A stretch of 64,000 nt of DNA from Nostoc sp. MG11 (GTDB taxonomy: Bacteria > Cyanobacteriota > Cyanobacteriia > Cyanobacteriales > Nostocaceae), in NCBI RefSeq assembly GCF_014904695.1, contig NZ_JACXXN010000019.1, positions 1-64,000 of the forward strand, in the 5' to 3' direction. Below are positions 1 through 8,613 of this stretch, piece by piece. Both the position numbers and the translations under genes were made by a program. The notes under the pieces are model-generated. The model saw nothing but the letters and a program-made list of their open reading frames with translations, did not search any database and was not told where the DNA came from. Position 1 is the first letter of the stretch; each line of letters begins with the position of its first letter.

Positions 1-285
1 GCTGCTCTTTTTTAACTTCAGCTTAGTTATCTTATTTTATTGACGCACGCCACTTGCTCTATTATGGCTTTCAAACTATAATCTTTTCATGGTTCGGCGT
101 CCTGATGACGTCGCTCTTTCGCGCTCGCTTTCCAGGCACTTATTCAATATAGCGAGTTCAATTAGCTTTGTCAACTATTTTCTCAAAAATATCTTTGGGA
201 CTGTTTTTAATCGCTAAAACTGCTCACAGTGCTGGGTTTAAGCAACAATAGTTTATGCACTGTGCTGATGAAGGAAGGGTAAAGC

Positions 286-1194
286 GTGAATTTTCAGTCG
301 GTAATAGCTGTATTGCATCAGTTTTGGAGCGATCGCGGTTGTCTCATAGCCCAGCCTTATGACATGGAAAAAGGGGCTGGAACAAAAAACCCCCATACTT
401 TTTTGAGAGCGCTGGGACCAGAACCCTGGGCTGTTGCTTACGTTGAACCTTGCCGTCGTCCTACAGATGGTCGTTACGGTGAAAACCCTAATCGCTTCCA
501 ACACTACTATCAGTACCAAGTCCTAATTAAGCCTTCGCCAGATAATATCCAAGAGATTTATCTTGATTCGTTGAGAGCTTTAGGTATTCGTCCTGAAGAT
601 CACGATATTCGGTTTGTAGAAGATAACTGGGAAGATGCGACTGTGGGAGCTTGGGGTACTGGATGGGAAGTCTGGTTGGATGGGATGGAAATTACTCAAT
701 TTACTTACTTTCAGCAATGCGGAGGTATTGATTGCAGTCCTGTGTCGATTGAGATGACTTATGGACTGGAGCGACTGACAATGTATCTCCAGCAAGTCGA
801 AGCAATCACTAAGATTCACTGGACAGACAATATTACTTATGGTGATGTTCACCTCCAGGGAGAGATTGAACAGTGTACATATAACTTTGAAGCGTCGAAT
901 GCTGAGTTGTTGCTGACGCTGTTTAATTTGTATGAACAGGAAGCTACGCAATTAACGGAGCGCGGACTGGTGTTACCCAGCTTGGACTATGTAATTAAAT
1001 GTTCGCACACGTTTAATTTGCTGGATGCTAGAGGTGTGATTTCAGTCACGGAGCGAACTCGTTATATTGCCAGGATTAGGCATTTGGCACGGAAAGTTGC
1101 TCATTTATATGTTGAGCAAAGGGAGAAGTTAGGTTTTCCGTTGCTCAAAAAGGCCGTAGGTTCAATGGTAGAGACTAGCCTTGAATATCAATAA
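286..1194 (+). CDS. glyQ: Glycyl-tRNA synthetase alpha subunit
   Basis: This is the alpha chain of the tetrameric (alpha2beta2) bacterial glycyl-tRNA synthetase, which activates glycine and charges tRNA-Gly in the cytoplasm. The 302 residues match the usual length of the family. The protein opens with the typical [17 protein letters not shown] and carries the class II core segments [28 protein letters not shown] and FTYFQQCGG. The start is GTG at 286, chosen because AAGGAAGGG at 271-279 is a good ribosome binding site six bases upstream. The beta subunit glyS is not in the window and must lie elsewhere, as is usual in cyanobacteria. The 285 bases upstream hold nothing recognisable. Confidence 0.97.
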   Translation: MNFQSVIAVLHQFWSDRGCLIAQPYDMEKGAGTKNPHTFLRALGPEPWAVAYVEPCRRPTDGRYGENPNRFQHYYQYQVLIKPSPDNIQEIYLDSLRALGIRPEDHDIRFVEDNWEDATVGAWGTGWEVWLDGMEITQFTYFQQCGGIDCSPVSIEMTYGLERLTMYLQQVEAITKIHWTDNITYGDVHLQGEIEQCTYNFEASNAELLLTLFNLYEQEATQLTERGLVLPSLDYVIKCSHTFNLLDARGVISVTERTRYIARIRHLARKVAHLYVEQREKLGFPLLKKAVGSMVETSLEYQ

Positions 1195-1276
1195 CGCTAG
1201 ACTAGATTCTCTTAACTCTCTAAAAAAAGGGGTTAAGCGTAAGTTATGAAGCAAATGTATTGATTATGTGTGAGAG

Positions 1277-1756
1277 ATGGTGAATTGGAGTGAAGTTCTA
1301 GAACCGATCGCAGCTTGGTTTCGTTCACTTGGAGTCCCCGAACCGATTGTACATTGGGGACATCCATTGATGATGGCGATCGTTGTTTTTGTAATGGGCA
1401 GCTATGTGGCGCTAGCAGGTTGGCGAGGAAGACTGATTGAGGATAAAGATGCTGCAATTAAAAGTCGAAGTGACCATCGTCAACTAGCACCTTGGCTATT
1501 TTTATTCATGGCAGCTGGTTATACGGGTGGAGTTTTGTCTTTGGTGATGCAGCATCAGCCAATTCTGGAAAGTCCTCACTTTTGGACTGGTTCGCTGGTA
1601 TTACTACTATTGCTAATCAACGGTGCAATTTCTCTAAGTGGGTTTGTGGGGAATAAAATGGCGTTACGTGCAGTTCATGCCTATGTAGGCAGCATCGCAC
1701 TTTGTATTCTATTTCTCCACGCTGTACTTGGGTTTAAATTGGGCGTATCCCTATGA
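1277..1756 (+). CDS. DUF4079 family membrane protein
   Basis: This 159-residue integral membrane protein belongs to the DUF4079 family, which is found in cyanobacteria and plastid lineages and has no established function. Four hydrophobic segments are visible at about residues 30-48, 73-90, 103-122 and 133-155. Histidines sit at the membrane edges (WGHPLMM, MQHQP, AVHAYVG, LFLHAVLG). They recall cytochrome b561-like heme ligands, but heme binding is only an inference. The gene lies 82 bp after glyQ on the same strand and is followed by a strong terminator, so the two may be cotranscribed. Confidence 0.85.
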   Translation: MVNWSEVLEPIAAWFRSLGVPEPIVHWGHPLMMAIVVFVMGSYVALAGWRGRLIEDKDAAIKSRSDHRQLAPWLFLFMAAGYTGGVLSLVMQHQPILESPHFWTGSLVLLLLLINGAISLSGFVGNKMALRAVHAYVGSIALCILFLHAVLGFKLGVSL

Positions 1757-1828
1757 CGTAGCTGTTTGTTGCCCAATTTGATAACCGTCGTCAGATATTG
1801 ATTCATCCTAGATAAGCTACAACTACAG

Positions 1829-1861
1829 AAACAAAGCCCGTAGAACCGGGCTTTGTTTGTA
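1829..1861 (+). terminator. Rho-independent terminator after the DUF4079 gene
   Basis: A perfect 12-bp stem (aaacaaagcccg at 1829-1840, cgggctttgttt at 1847-1858) encloses a 6-nt loop, and the T-rich 3' arm continues into tgtataaa. It ends the glyQ-DUF4079 transcription unit 73 bp after the stop codon. Confidence 0.8.
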
Positions 1862-1976
1862 TAAACTTGATGAACTATACTTCACCACAAGCATGAAAAT
1901 TTTTCTTTCCTGCTCCTCTAGTTATTTTTAAGTCAGCTACGAATTTTATTCGTAAGGTGCTTCTACAAAAAATTTT

Positions 1977-4340
1977 ATGATTCAAACGAGTGGTGTAATT
2001 ATTTGTCTTGGCTACATTCTCGGATTACTGTTTACAGCAGTTCCCTGGGGTGGTGTGTGGATTTTAGTTTTAGGGTTAGTGGGAGCCATTCTGTTTAGAA
2101 GACGCTATGCTACTCCACGACAAGTTGCTGAAAAACCAGAAAATGCTGGAGGTAAAACCAAAGTAGTGTCTAACGCTTGGCAAGCTATGCCCCATCCTAG
2201 AATATGGGTAGCTGCTGGCTTGGTAGGGCTTTTGGCAACTTTGTATTTTCAATTTCGAGTGCCACAACCAGGAGTAAAAGACATTAGTCAGTTCGTCCCG
2301 CTTGGAAATAGCAGTAATCAAGAACAACTTGTAATTGTTCGCGGCCAAGTCGCTAGTACTCCCCGCTTGACTCGCAGTCAGCGAGGACAATTTTGGTTAG
2401 AAGCGACTCAGCTAGATGAGGTCAAAAACGAAAAGGGCCCAGCAAATGTGCCGAAAGGGGTGACAGGTAAGTTGTACGTAACTGTACCTTTACTTCAAAT
2501 TACTGGTTTATATCCTAGTCAACAAATCGCTGTGACTGGGGTTTTGTACAAACCGAAAGCGGCGTCAAATCCTGGCGCTTTTGATTTTCAGAAGTTTCTC
2601 AAGCAAGAAGGAACATTTGCTGGTCTGATTGGACGACAGGTAAATATTCTAGATGTAGATGCAAAACGTAAATGGGGATGGTGGCAAGTTAGAGAACGAA
2701 TTGTGCGATCGCAAGTTCGTTGGTTAGGTGTCCCAGAAGGGCCACTTGTAAGTGCCATGGTTTTAGGAAGCAAAGCTGTTGATTTACCTTATGATATCCG
2801 TGACTTGTTTGTACAGGCAGGATTAGCCCATGCTTTGGCAGCTTCCGGTTTTCAAACTTCTTTAATTTTGGGTGTGATATTACAGCTAACAAAGCGTTTC
2901 CAGAAGCAAACACAATTTACTTGTGGCTTGTTAGGTTTAATTATTTTCCTGAGTTTAACAGGTTTTCAGGCTGCGGTACTAAGAGCTGTAATTATGGGTT
3001 TTGCGGCATTAGTAGGTCTGGTATTAAAGAGGAAAGTAAAACAGTTAGGTTCACTGCTGCTAGCAGCGTCGCTGTTACTACTGTTTAATCCTTTATGGAT
3101 TTGGGATTTAGGTTTTCAACTAAGTTTTTTAGCAACGCTAGGGTTAATCGTCACAGTACCCCCGCTAGTTGAGCGTTTGGGTTGGTTGCCGCCTGCGATC
3201 GCTTCTTTGATTGCCGTTCCTTTTGCTGCTACTATCTGGACTTTACCTGTACAACTGTTTGTCTTTGGAGTTGTGCCATCTTACAGCCTGCTACTGAATA
3301 TCGTTAGCACTCCATTGATTTCTATCATTAGTATAGGTGGAATTATTAGTGCGATCGCGGCATTAATTTGGACTGATGCAGGAAGTTTTGTGGCTGGGAT
3401 ATTGCATTATCCTACTGATTGGCTAATCAAGTTAGTAGAATTTTTTAGCAAACTGCCAGGAAATTCTGTTGCTGTAGGTAGTATATCCACTTGGCAAATA
3501 CTGACAATTTATGCACTTATTGTATTAGTTTGGCTAGTGCGTTGGTGGCAGCAGAGATGGTGGTTTGCTAGTCTAATTGCAGTTGTTTTGGTACTTATTC
3601 CAATTTGGCATTCTGCAAACACGTTATTTAGGATAACTATTCTGGCAGCAGATACAGAACCAATTTTGGTCATTCAAGACCGAGGAAAAGTAACTCTAAT
3701 TAATAGTGGAGATGAGGGTACAGGACGCTTTACAATCTTACCATTTTTGCAACAGCAGGGTGTGAATCAAATCAACTGGGCGATCGCTAACAATTTCCAG
3801 AGCAATGATAACAATGCTTGGCTGGAACTACTACAACGTTTACCCATTAAAAATTTTTATTTATATTCCTCTAAACCAGAAAATTCTATTGCTATTCAGG
3901 TTATTCAACAGGAACTACAAAAGCATCAAGGGATCTACCAAGCTTTGGCAATTGGTCAAGTTGTGAATACTGGTTCAATGGTGACGCAATTAATTAATGA
4001 ACAATTGCCTATCCTACAATTACAAATTTTCGATCAAAACTGGTTATTAGTAGGTAATATCAAGCCAAAAGAAGTACAACAGCTAGTTAAGAATGGAAGT
4101 TTAACTAGGCCACAAGTACTGTGGTGTTCTCCTCAGTCTTTAAAAGATTTAGTTTTAGCTCTAAAACCAAAAGTGGCGATCGCCTCTTCTGCCAATATTG
4201 ATCAAAAAACTTTGTCTGAACTTAGTCAAAGCCAAACACAACTGTTTTTTACAGGACGAGATGGAGCAATCCAATGGACACCTAATGGTCAATTTGAGAC
4301 GTTTATTCAAGCAACAGAAAATAGATCCTCTGTCTTATAA
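1977..4340 (+). CDS. comEC: ComEC/Rec2-family DNA uptake channel protein with degenerate C-terminal domain
   Basis: ComEC forms the inner-membrane channel through which single-stranded DNA enters during natural transformation. The 787 residues show an N-terminal DUF4131 region (about 10-220, with two starting membrane helices). The polytopic Competence domain (about 240-520) includes LAHALAASGFQTSLI and TGFQAAVLRAVIMG. A C-terminal metallo-beta-lactamase-like domain starts near residue 550. That last domain keeps the fold signature (GKVTLINSGDEG, ILPFLQQQGV) but lacks the metal-binding HxHxDH motif; IANNFQSNDN stands there instead. It is therefore probably not an active nuclease. The ATG at 1977 has no strong ribosome binding site. 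Membership of the family is clear; competence of this strain is inferred only. Confidence 0.9.
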   Translation: MIQTSGVIICLGYILGLLFTAVPWGGVWILVLGLVGAILFRRRYATPRQVAEKPENAGGKTKVVSNAWQAMPHPRIWVAAGLVGLLATLYFQFRVPQPGVKDISQFVPLGNSSNQEQLVIVRGQVASTPRLTRSQRGQFWLEATQLDEVKNEKGPANVPKGVTGKLYVTVPLLQITGLYPSQQIAVTGVLYKPKAASNPGAFDFQKFLKQEGTFAGLIGRQVNILDVDAKRKWGWWQVRERIVRSQVRWLGVPEGPLVSAMVLGSKAVDLPYDIRDLFVQAGLAHALAASGFQTSLILGVILQLTKRFQKQTQFTCGLLGLIIFLSLTGFQAAVLRAVIMGFAALVGLVLKRKVKQLGSLLLAASLLLLFNPLWIWDLGFQLSFLATLGLIVTVPPLVERLGWLPPAIASLIAVPFAATIWTLPVQLFVFGVVPSYSLLLNIVSTPLISIISIGGIISAIAALIWTDAGSFVAGILHYPTDWLIKLVEFFSKLPGNSVAVGSISTWQILTIYALIVLVWLVRWWQQRWWFASLIAVVLVLIPIWHSANTLFRITILAADTEPILVIQDRGKVTLINSGDEGTGRFTILPFLQQQGVNQINWAIANNFQSNDNNAWLELLQRLPIKNFYLYSSKPENSIAIQVIQQELQKHQGIYQALAIGQVVNTGSMVTQLINEQLPILQLQIFDQNWLLVGNIKPKEVQQLVKNGSLTRPQVLWCSPQSLKDLVLALKPKVAIASSANIDQKTLSELSQSQTQLFFTGRDGAIQWTPNGQFETFIQATENRSSVL

Positions 4341-4500
4341 ATAAGTATTACGGTTATTGTTGCCTGTAATATGAGGCGATCAAAGAGCGATCGCTTTATT
4401 GCTCAAAATGCTATTATGACGAGGAGGATGCGATCGCATTTCCTTAAACCCACGAGATTTGAGCATACTGAATGCATGTCAAATCTGTAAATGAATAGCT

Positions 4501-4585
4501 GGAGAGGTGGCAGAGCGGTTGAATGCGACGCACTCGAAATGCGTTTTGGGGCAACTCAACGGGGGTTCGAATCCCCCCCTCTCCG
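4501..4585 (+). tRNA. tRNA-Ser (anticodon CGA)
   Basis: This is an 85-nt class II tRNA. The acceptor stem GGAGAGG (4501-4507) pairs with CCTCTCC (4578-4584), followed by discriminator G. The anticodon stem ACGCA/TGCGT holds the loop CTCGAAA, giving anticodon CGA for the serine codon UCG. A long variable arm (TTGGG..CTCAA) is typical of tRNA-Ser. The T arm is GGGGG-TTCGAAT-CCCCC. CCA is not encoded. Confidence 0.96.
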
Positions 4586-4722
4586 TTTTAAAATATTGCA
4601 GTGATTCATATAGCAGTTATATTCTCATAGACACGCATTATATTTTTTTATACAACGCTAAAATATACACCTAGAAGAACTATTTTTGGGATAAACTAAT
4701 GCCATCGTGTGAGGAGTGAACG

Positions 4723-5889
4723 ATGGCAAATCCAAGGCTAGTACAATTACTATCGTTAAGTTTTATTAGTTGCTGTTTTTGTGTAGGCATTGGTATAGGA
4801 GTTTTCATCCGCTTTGGGCAATTGCAACCATCAGACGCCGCTACCACATCTACCGAGACTGAGCCATTTCCGTTTGCTTTCCCGGAACCCACGCCACCGC
4901 CAGGGAAAGAGCATCTAGATACTATTACCATCAAAGCAGTTGGGGATATTATTCCTGGCACAAATTTTCCTAACTACAGATTGCCACGCTTAAGCAAGCA
5001 GCTGTTGCCAAAGTCGGTAAGGGCATACTTGCAAGGATCTGATATTTTATTTGGTAACTTTGAGAGTAACTTAACTAATTATCCTTACACTACTAAAGAC
5101 ATCAGTAGAGGGCAAGTTTTTGCCTTTCGCTCGCCACCTGTATATGCCCAGATGTTTGCAAAGGCTGGGTTTAATGTGTTCAACATGGCTAATAATCATG
5201 CAATGGACTTCGGTAAGGTGGGGTTCAAAGATACAATGAACAATCTTGAGGCTGCGGGCATCGCAACATTAGGTCATAAAAATCAAATTCTCTATACAGA
5301 AGCTAATAATATTCCAATTGCAATGATCGGGTTTTCTCCTTACAACATGTATAATTCTATTCACGATCTAGCAGCAGCTCAAACACTCGTAATACAAGCC
5401 AAAAATAACGCCAAAATTGTAGTTATATCAATGCACGCTGGAGCCGAAGGAACAGAGGCACTACACCTGAAGAATCAAACAGAGTTTTTCTATGGTGAAA
5501 ACCGAGGCAATTCAATTAAGTTTGCTCGAAAAATGGTTGACGCCGGAGCAGACTTAATTCTGGGACATGGGCCTCATGTTCCGAGAGCGATGGAAATTTA
5601 TAAAGGAAAGCTCATAGCATATTCTTTAGGAAACTTTTTGGGATATCGGACTTTATCTACAAATGCCCAAACGGGTGACTCGATGATTTTAGAAGTCAAA
5701 CTTAATTCAGCGGGAAATTTAGTATCGAGTAAAATTATTCCTGTTCGTATGGATAAGCAGGGAATCCCTCACATCGATCAACGTTTCCAGACTGTGAAAC
5801 TTGTGCGTTATTTGAATAATCAAGCTTTTCCCAATAATCCGGTGAAGATTAATAAGAAAGGAGAAATTCTTGTGCTTAATAAAAAATAG
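4723..5889 (+). CDS. CapA-family (PGA_cap) metallophosphatase-like protein
   Basis: This 388-residue protein has an N-terminal membrane anchor or signal (about residues 8-30) and a proline-rich linker. A calcineurin-like PGA_cap domain follows from about residue 65. Visible family motifs are AVGDIIPGTNF, GNFESNLTN, NMANNHAMDFG, SMHAGAEG, GHGPHVPR and AYSLGNFLGY. These supply the Asp, Asn and His ligands of the two-metal site. The family includes CapA of poly-gamma-glutamate capsule synthesis, but most cyanobacterial members have unknown substrates and no capB/capC is present here. The start is supported by GAGGAG at 4711-4716. The active domain should face the periplasm. Confidence 0.85.
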   Translation: MANPRLVQLLSLSFISCCFCVGIGIGVFIRFGQLQPSDAATTSTETEPFPFAFPEPTPPPGKEHLDTITIKAVGDIIPGTNFPNYRLPRLSKQLLPKSVRAYLQGSDILFGNFESNLTNYPYTTKDISRGQVFAFRSPPVYAQMFAKAGFNVFNMANNHAMDFGKVGFKDTMNNLEAAGIATLGHKNQILYTEANNIPIAMIGFSPYNMYNSIHDLAAAQTLVIQAKNNAKIVVISMHAGAEGTEALHLKNQTEFFYGENRGNSIKFARKMVDAGADLILGHGPHVPRAMEIYKGKLIAYSLGNFLGYRTLSTNAQTGDSMILEVKLNSAGNLVSSKIIPVRMDKQGIPHIDQRFQTVKLVRYLNNQAFPNNPVKINKKGEILVLNKK

Positions 5890-5965
5890 GAAATTCATCT
5901 AAAAGATAAAGCAAGAAAGGAAAAGTCGTGATACTTGCCTAAATTAAGAGCGGTGGTTAACTCGA

Positions 5966-7570
5966 CTAATCTTTGTCATCTAGTGGCTCTTGCTGAAACT
6001 TATCCTCCTTTTGGGGTTGAGTGTCAGTAGGCAAATTTTGCTTCTCTTCCAGTGTTGGTACTACCACACCATTCGGCTCTGACTGTTTTGATTCTTCAGG
6101 TAATGGCGCTGCTGGTAGAATCACAGGATTTGACGGACTGACAGGTTGGGGCAAGGCAGAATCCTTATTCAAAGAGGGTAAGTTATTACGTGGTGATGGT
6201 GTGGGTGAAGCATTACGAGACGATCGCAATGCTCGCAATGCCCGCTCTGCTCGTAACCTATCCACTACTGAAGGCGAGGAGGATACGCTAGGCGAAGGTG
6301 TAGATTGATTAAGATTACGGCGTTGCGATTCTTCTGTAGAACTGTTAGCGCTACTGGGAGATTCGTCTTGAGAAACACGGCGATTGCGCTGACGACGCTT
6401 AGAAGTAGAGACTGGTGCAGATTCAGCTTCGGAAGTCGTATTTGTCTCTCTACCCGAAGGTGAAGATTTACTATCTTCTGTGGCAGGCTCTTGAAACGGC
6501 TGCTCAAAAATTGGCTTTGTAGTAGACTGCGGCTGAGATTTGGGGAGCATACTAGTGATGCCAAAACCTGCTGTAGCTGCAACAAAGGCTACACTTATAC
6601 CTATTAACAACACCTTAGACGATCGCAGTTTCTTAGTCAGTACAGTTCTCTTCTGTGCTGATACTTGATTAACATGATTTTGGGCAGTTTTCCTAGGCAA
6701 TTTTGCTGACTGCTGAACAGATAAATCGATGGTGGGTAAAGCTTGTGGTGTCATATCTCCCCGAATTTCAGGTAGCAGTTGCAGCCACTCAGCAACAGTT
6801 GCGGGACGAAAACGAGACTCAACAGCCATCCCACGCATTACAGCCTGATTGACAGCAGCACTTAAATGTGGTTGTAGTTCACGGGGGGAAGGCATTTTTT
6901 CGCGATCGCGCAGCAGTGCTGGCATGGGAACTTGTGCTGTCAACAGTGCATACAAAGTTGCTGCCAAACCATAAACATCCGTTGCGGGTGTGCGCGGTGC
7001 TTGCGAGAGATACTGCTCAAGTGGAGAATAGCCCTCAGTGACTAAACCTGTGTGAGTCTGCCTCACCCCGCCATTAAATTCTCTAGCTATGCCAAAATCA
7101 ATCAGCACTACCTCCTGAGTTTCTTGGCGGAGGATGATATTATCTGGCTTAATATCCCGGTGCAGCAAACCATTGCTGTGTACTACCTGTAACGCTGCCC
7201 CAATTTGACGGATGTAATGAATTGCTTTGACTTCTGGCAAAGGTATTCCTGGCAATACAAATGCGTCTCCCAAGGTTTCGCCAGGAATGTATTCCATCAC
7301 CATGTAAGGCAGCCCAGCTTCAATAAAAAAGTCGCTGACTCGGACAATATTTGGGTGGATACAAGTGGCTAATCGTCTGGCCTCATCTTGGAATTGGCGC
7401 TCGAACTTGGCAAAATCGGGATTTAGTCGCAGCCGTTCATTGATGGTTTTCATTACCACCTCATGGCCTAAGTATTGATGAGTAGCCTTAAACGTGATAC
7501 CAAAGCCACCCCGCCCTATTTCCTGAATTAAGGTATATTTTCCACCTTGCAAAATTGTGCCTGCTAACAT
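5966..7570 (-). CDS. Serine/threonine protein kinase, membrane-anchored
   Basis: This Hanks-type kinase has 534 residues. The kinase domain occupies about residues 11-270. It has a glycine loop (IGRGGFG, 19-25), the ATP-binding lysine in VVMK (K41), the catalytic loop HRDIKPDN (137-144) and DFG (158-160). A single membrane helix at about 318-338 is followed by a roughly 190-residue Ser/Pro/Glu-rich tail without a recognisable fold. The kinase would face the cytoplasm with the tail outside. The gene converges on the CapA-like gene with a 76-bp gap. Targets are unknown. All catalytic residues are present. Confidence 0.93.
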   Translation of the reverse strand: MLAGTILQGGKYTLIQEIGRGGFGITFKATHQYLGHEVVMKTINERLRLNPDFAKFERQFQDEARRLATCIHPNIVRVSDFFIEAGLPYMVMEYIPGETLGDAFVLPGIPLPEVKAIHYIRQIGAALQVVHSNGLLHRDIKPDNIILRQETQEVVLIDFGIAREFNGGVRQTHTGLVTEGYSPLEQYLSQAPRTPATDVYGLAATLYALLTAQVPMPALLRDREKMPSPRELQPHLSAAVNQAVMRGMAVESRFRPATVAEWLQLLPEIRGDMTPQALPTIDLSVQQSAKLPRKTAQNHVNQVSAQKRTVLTKKLRSSKVLLIGISVAFVAATAGFGITSMLPKSQPQSTTKPIFEQPFQEPATEDSKSSPSGRETNTTSEAESAPVSTSKRRQRNRRVSQDESPSSANSSTEESQRRNLNQSTPSPSVSSSPSVVDRLRAERALRALRSSRNASPTPSPRNNLPSLNKDSALPQPVSPSNPVILPAAPLPEESKQSEPNGVVVPTLEEKQNLPTDTQPQKEDKFQQEPLDDKD

Positions 7571-8060
7571 AGAAAATTTTGAGTCGTGAGTCCTTAGTGA
7601 GCAGATAAATACTGAGTCCTAAATTTTAGGAGATTTCTAAAAAAGTCTTCCCATTTTTGGAAGCAGGAGCCTCGCCCGCTACAAACTAAGCTTGTTTGCT
7701 TATCCTACGGGATGATTTAGTTGTTGAATTACTCTAAATGAGAAAAAATGAGAAAAACCTCCCCGCGATCGCAACAGCTTTGTCTTTTTCATAGGATAGC
7801 GCGGACGTGTCGAAAACCAAAGTGAGAAACAAGCTCAGGCTGTCTATACCGGCTTACGCGATTGTCAACGAGGAGACATTGCTTGGCAGGCTACCTGTTA
7901 CCCTTCGTAGAGAAAGCAGATTTAGGTGAGCTATCGCTCACCTAAATAATGTAATTGGCCTTTAAGTTTTACTTTTTAACAGAGTTTAAAAGTCAAGTTT
8001 TGACATTCCTTCGACAAAGCGATCGCTTTAAAGCTATACCACTAGAAAATTTTTTCCCGG
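7571..8060 (-). other. Intergenic region with a 12-bp dyad
   Basis: No gene is supported in these 490 bases. A perfect dyad (7920-7931 with 7936-7947, loop tatc) is built on gagc/gctc around a HIP1-like core and lies downstream of the bluetail gene. It lacks a clear T-run on either side. An open stretch at 7812-7910 (+) has no start signal or recognisable match and is not called. Confidence 0.5.
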
Positions 8061-8507
8061 TTAAACAATCGCCAACATAGCTAAATTACCGCTAAAACCA
8101 GTAATTTCAATAATGGCGTCATTTGTGGCTGAGAATCCATTTATAGCATCATTAATAGCCAAGAATGTCTGCTGATTATCACCTCTACCTAAGCTAAATG
8201 TTGCTGCTTTGTTAGCAATAAAAGTAGTTGTGTTTAATAAGCTTTGAATTTGTGATTCAACAAGGATATTAATATTACCAAGTTTGGCAACATCGGCGGC
8301 ATTCACAGCACGTGGTGTATCTTTGCCATCGTAGGTATAAGTAGCGACAGATTCAAATGTACCGTCGTTATCAGAGTAATTACTTACAGATATCAGGTTA
8401 TATCTGTAAGTGATTACTGAATCTGTAATAACGTCGTTATTGTTGTCAATACTTTCGGAAATGCGATCGCCATTGGCATCGTAAGTATAGGTGGTAGTTG
8501 ATGTCAT
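8061..8507 (-). CDS. Small bluetail-domain putative surface protein
   Basis: This protein of 148 residues has two parts. Residues 1-60 contain YD-type repeats (TYTYDANGDRIS, ATYTYDGKDTPRA) like those linking domains of large cyanobacterial surface proteins. The last 60 or so residues match the bluetail domain, the C-terminal module of many cyanobacterial calcium-binding surface proteins (FSLGRGDNQQTFLAINDAI, ending FSGNLAMLAIV). Such tails normally end proteins of many hundred residues, so this is an unusually short one, perhaps a remnant or a minimal form. No signal peptide is seen; bluetail is thought to act in surface sorting, which is inference here. Confidence 0.7.
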   Translation of the reverse strand: MTSTTTYTYDANGDRISESIDNNNDVITDSVITYRYNLISVSNYSDNDGTFESVATYTYDGKDTPRAVNAADVAKLGNINILVESQIQSLLNTTTFIANKAATFSLGRGDNQQTFLAINDAINGFSATNDAIIEITGFSGNLAMLAIV

Positions 8508-8613
8508 GATTTTTATCTAGGATGTTATACGTGAGCATTGTATATTCATACCCAGTTAAAATAAGACTCAGTTTTTTAATCTGTAATATTACTTAAATGA
8601 ATGTAAAAAAAGA

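Noticed and set aside
7812-7910. 33-codon open stretch (QAQAVYTGLRDCQRGDIAWQ)
   Set aside because: Composition looks somewhat coding, but there is no start, no ribosome site and no family I recognise. It might be a fragment of a lost gene.
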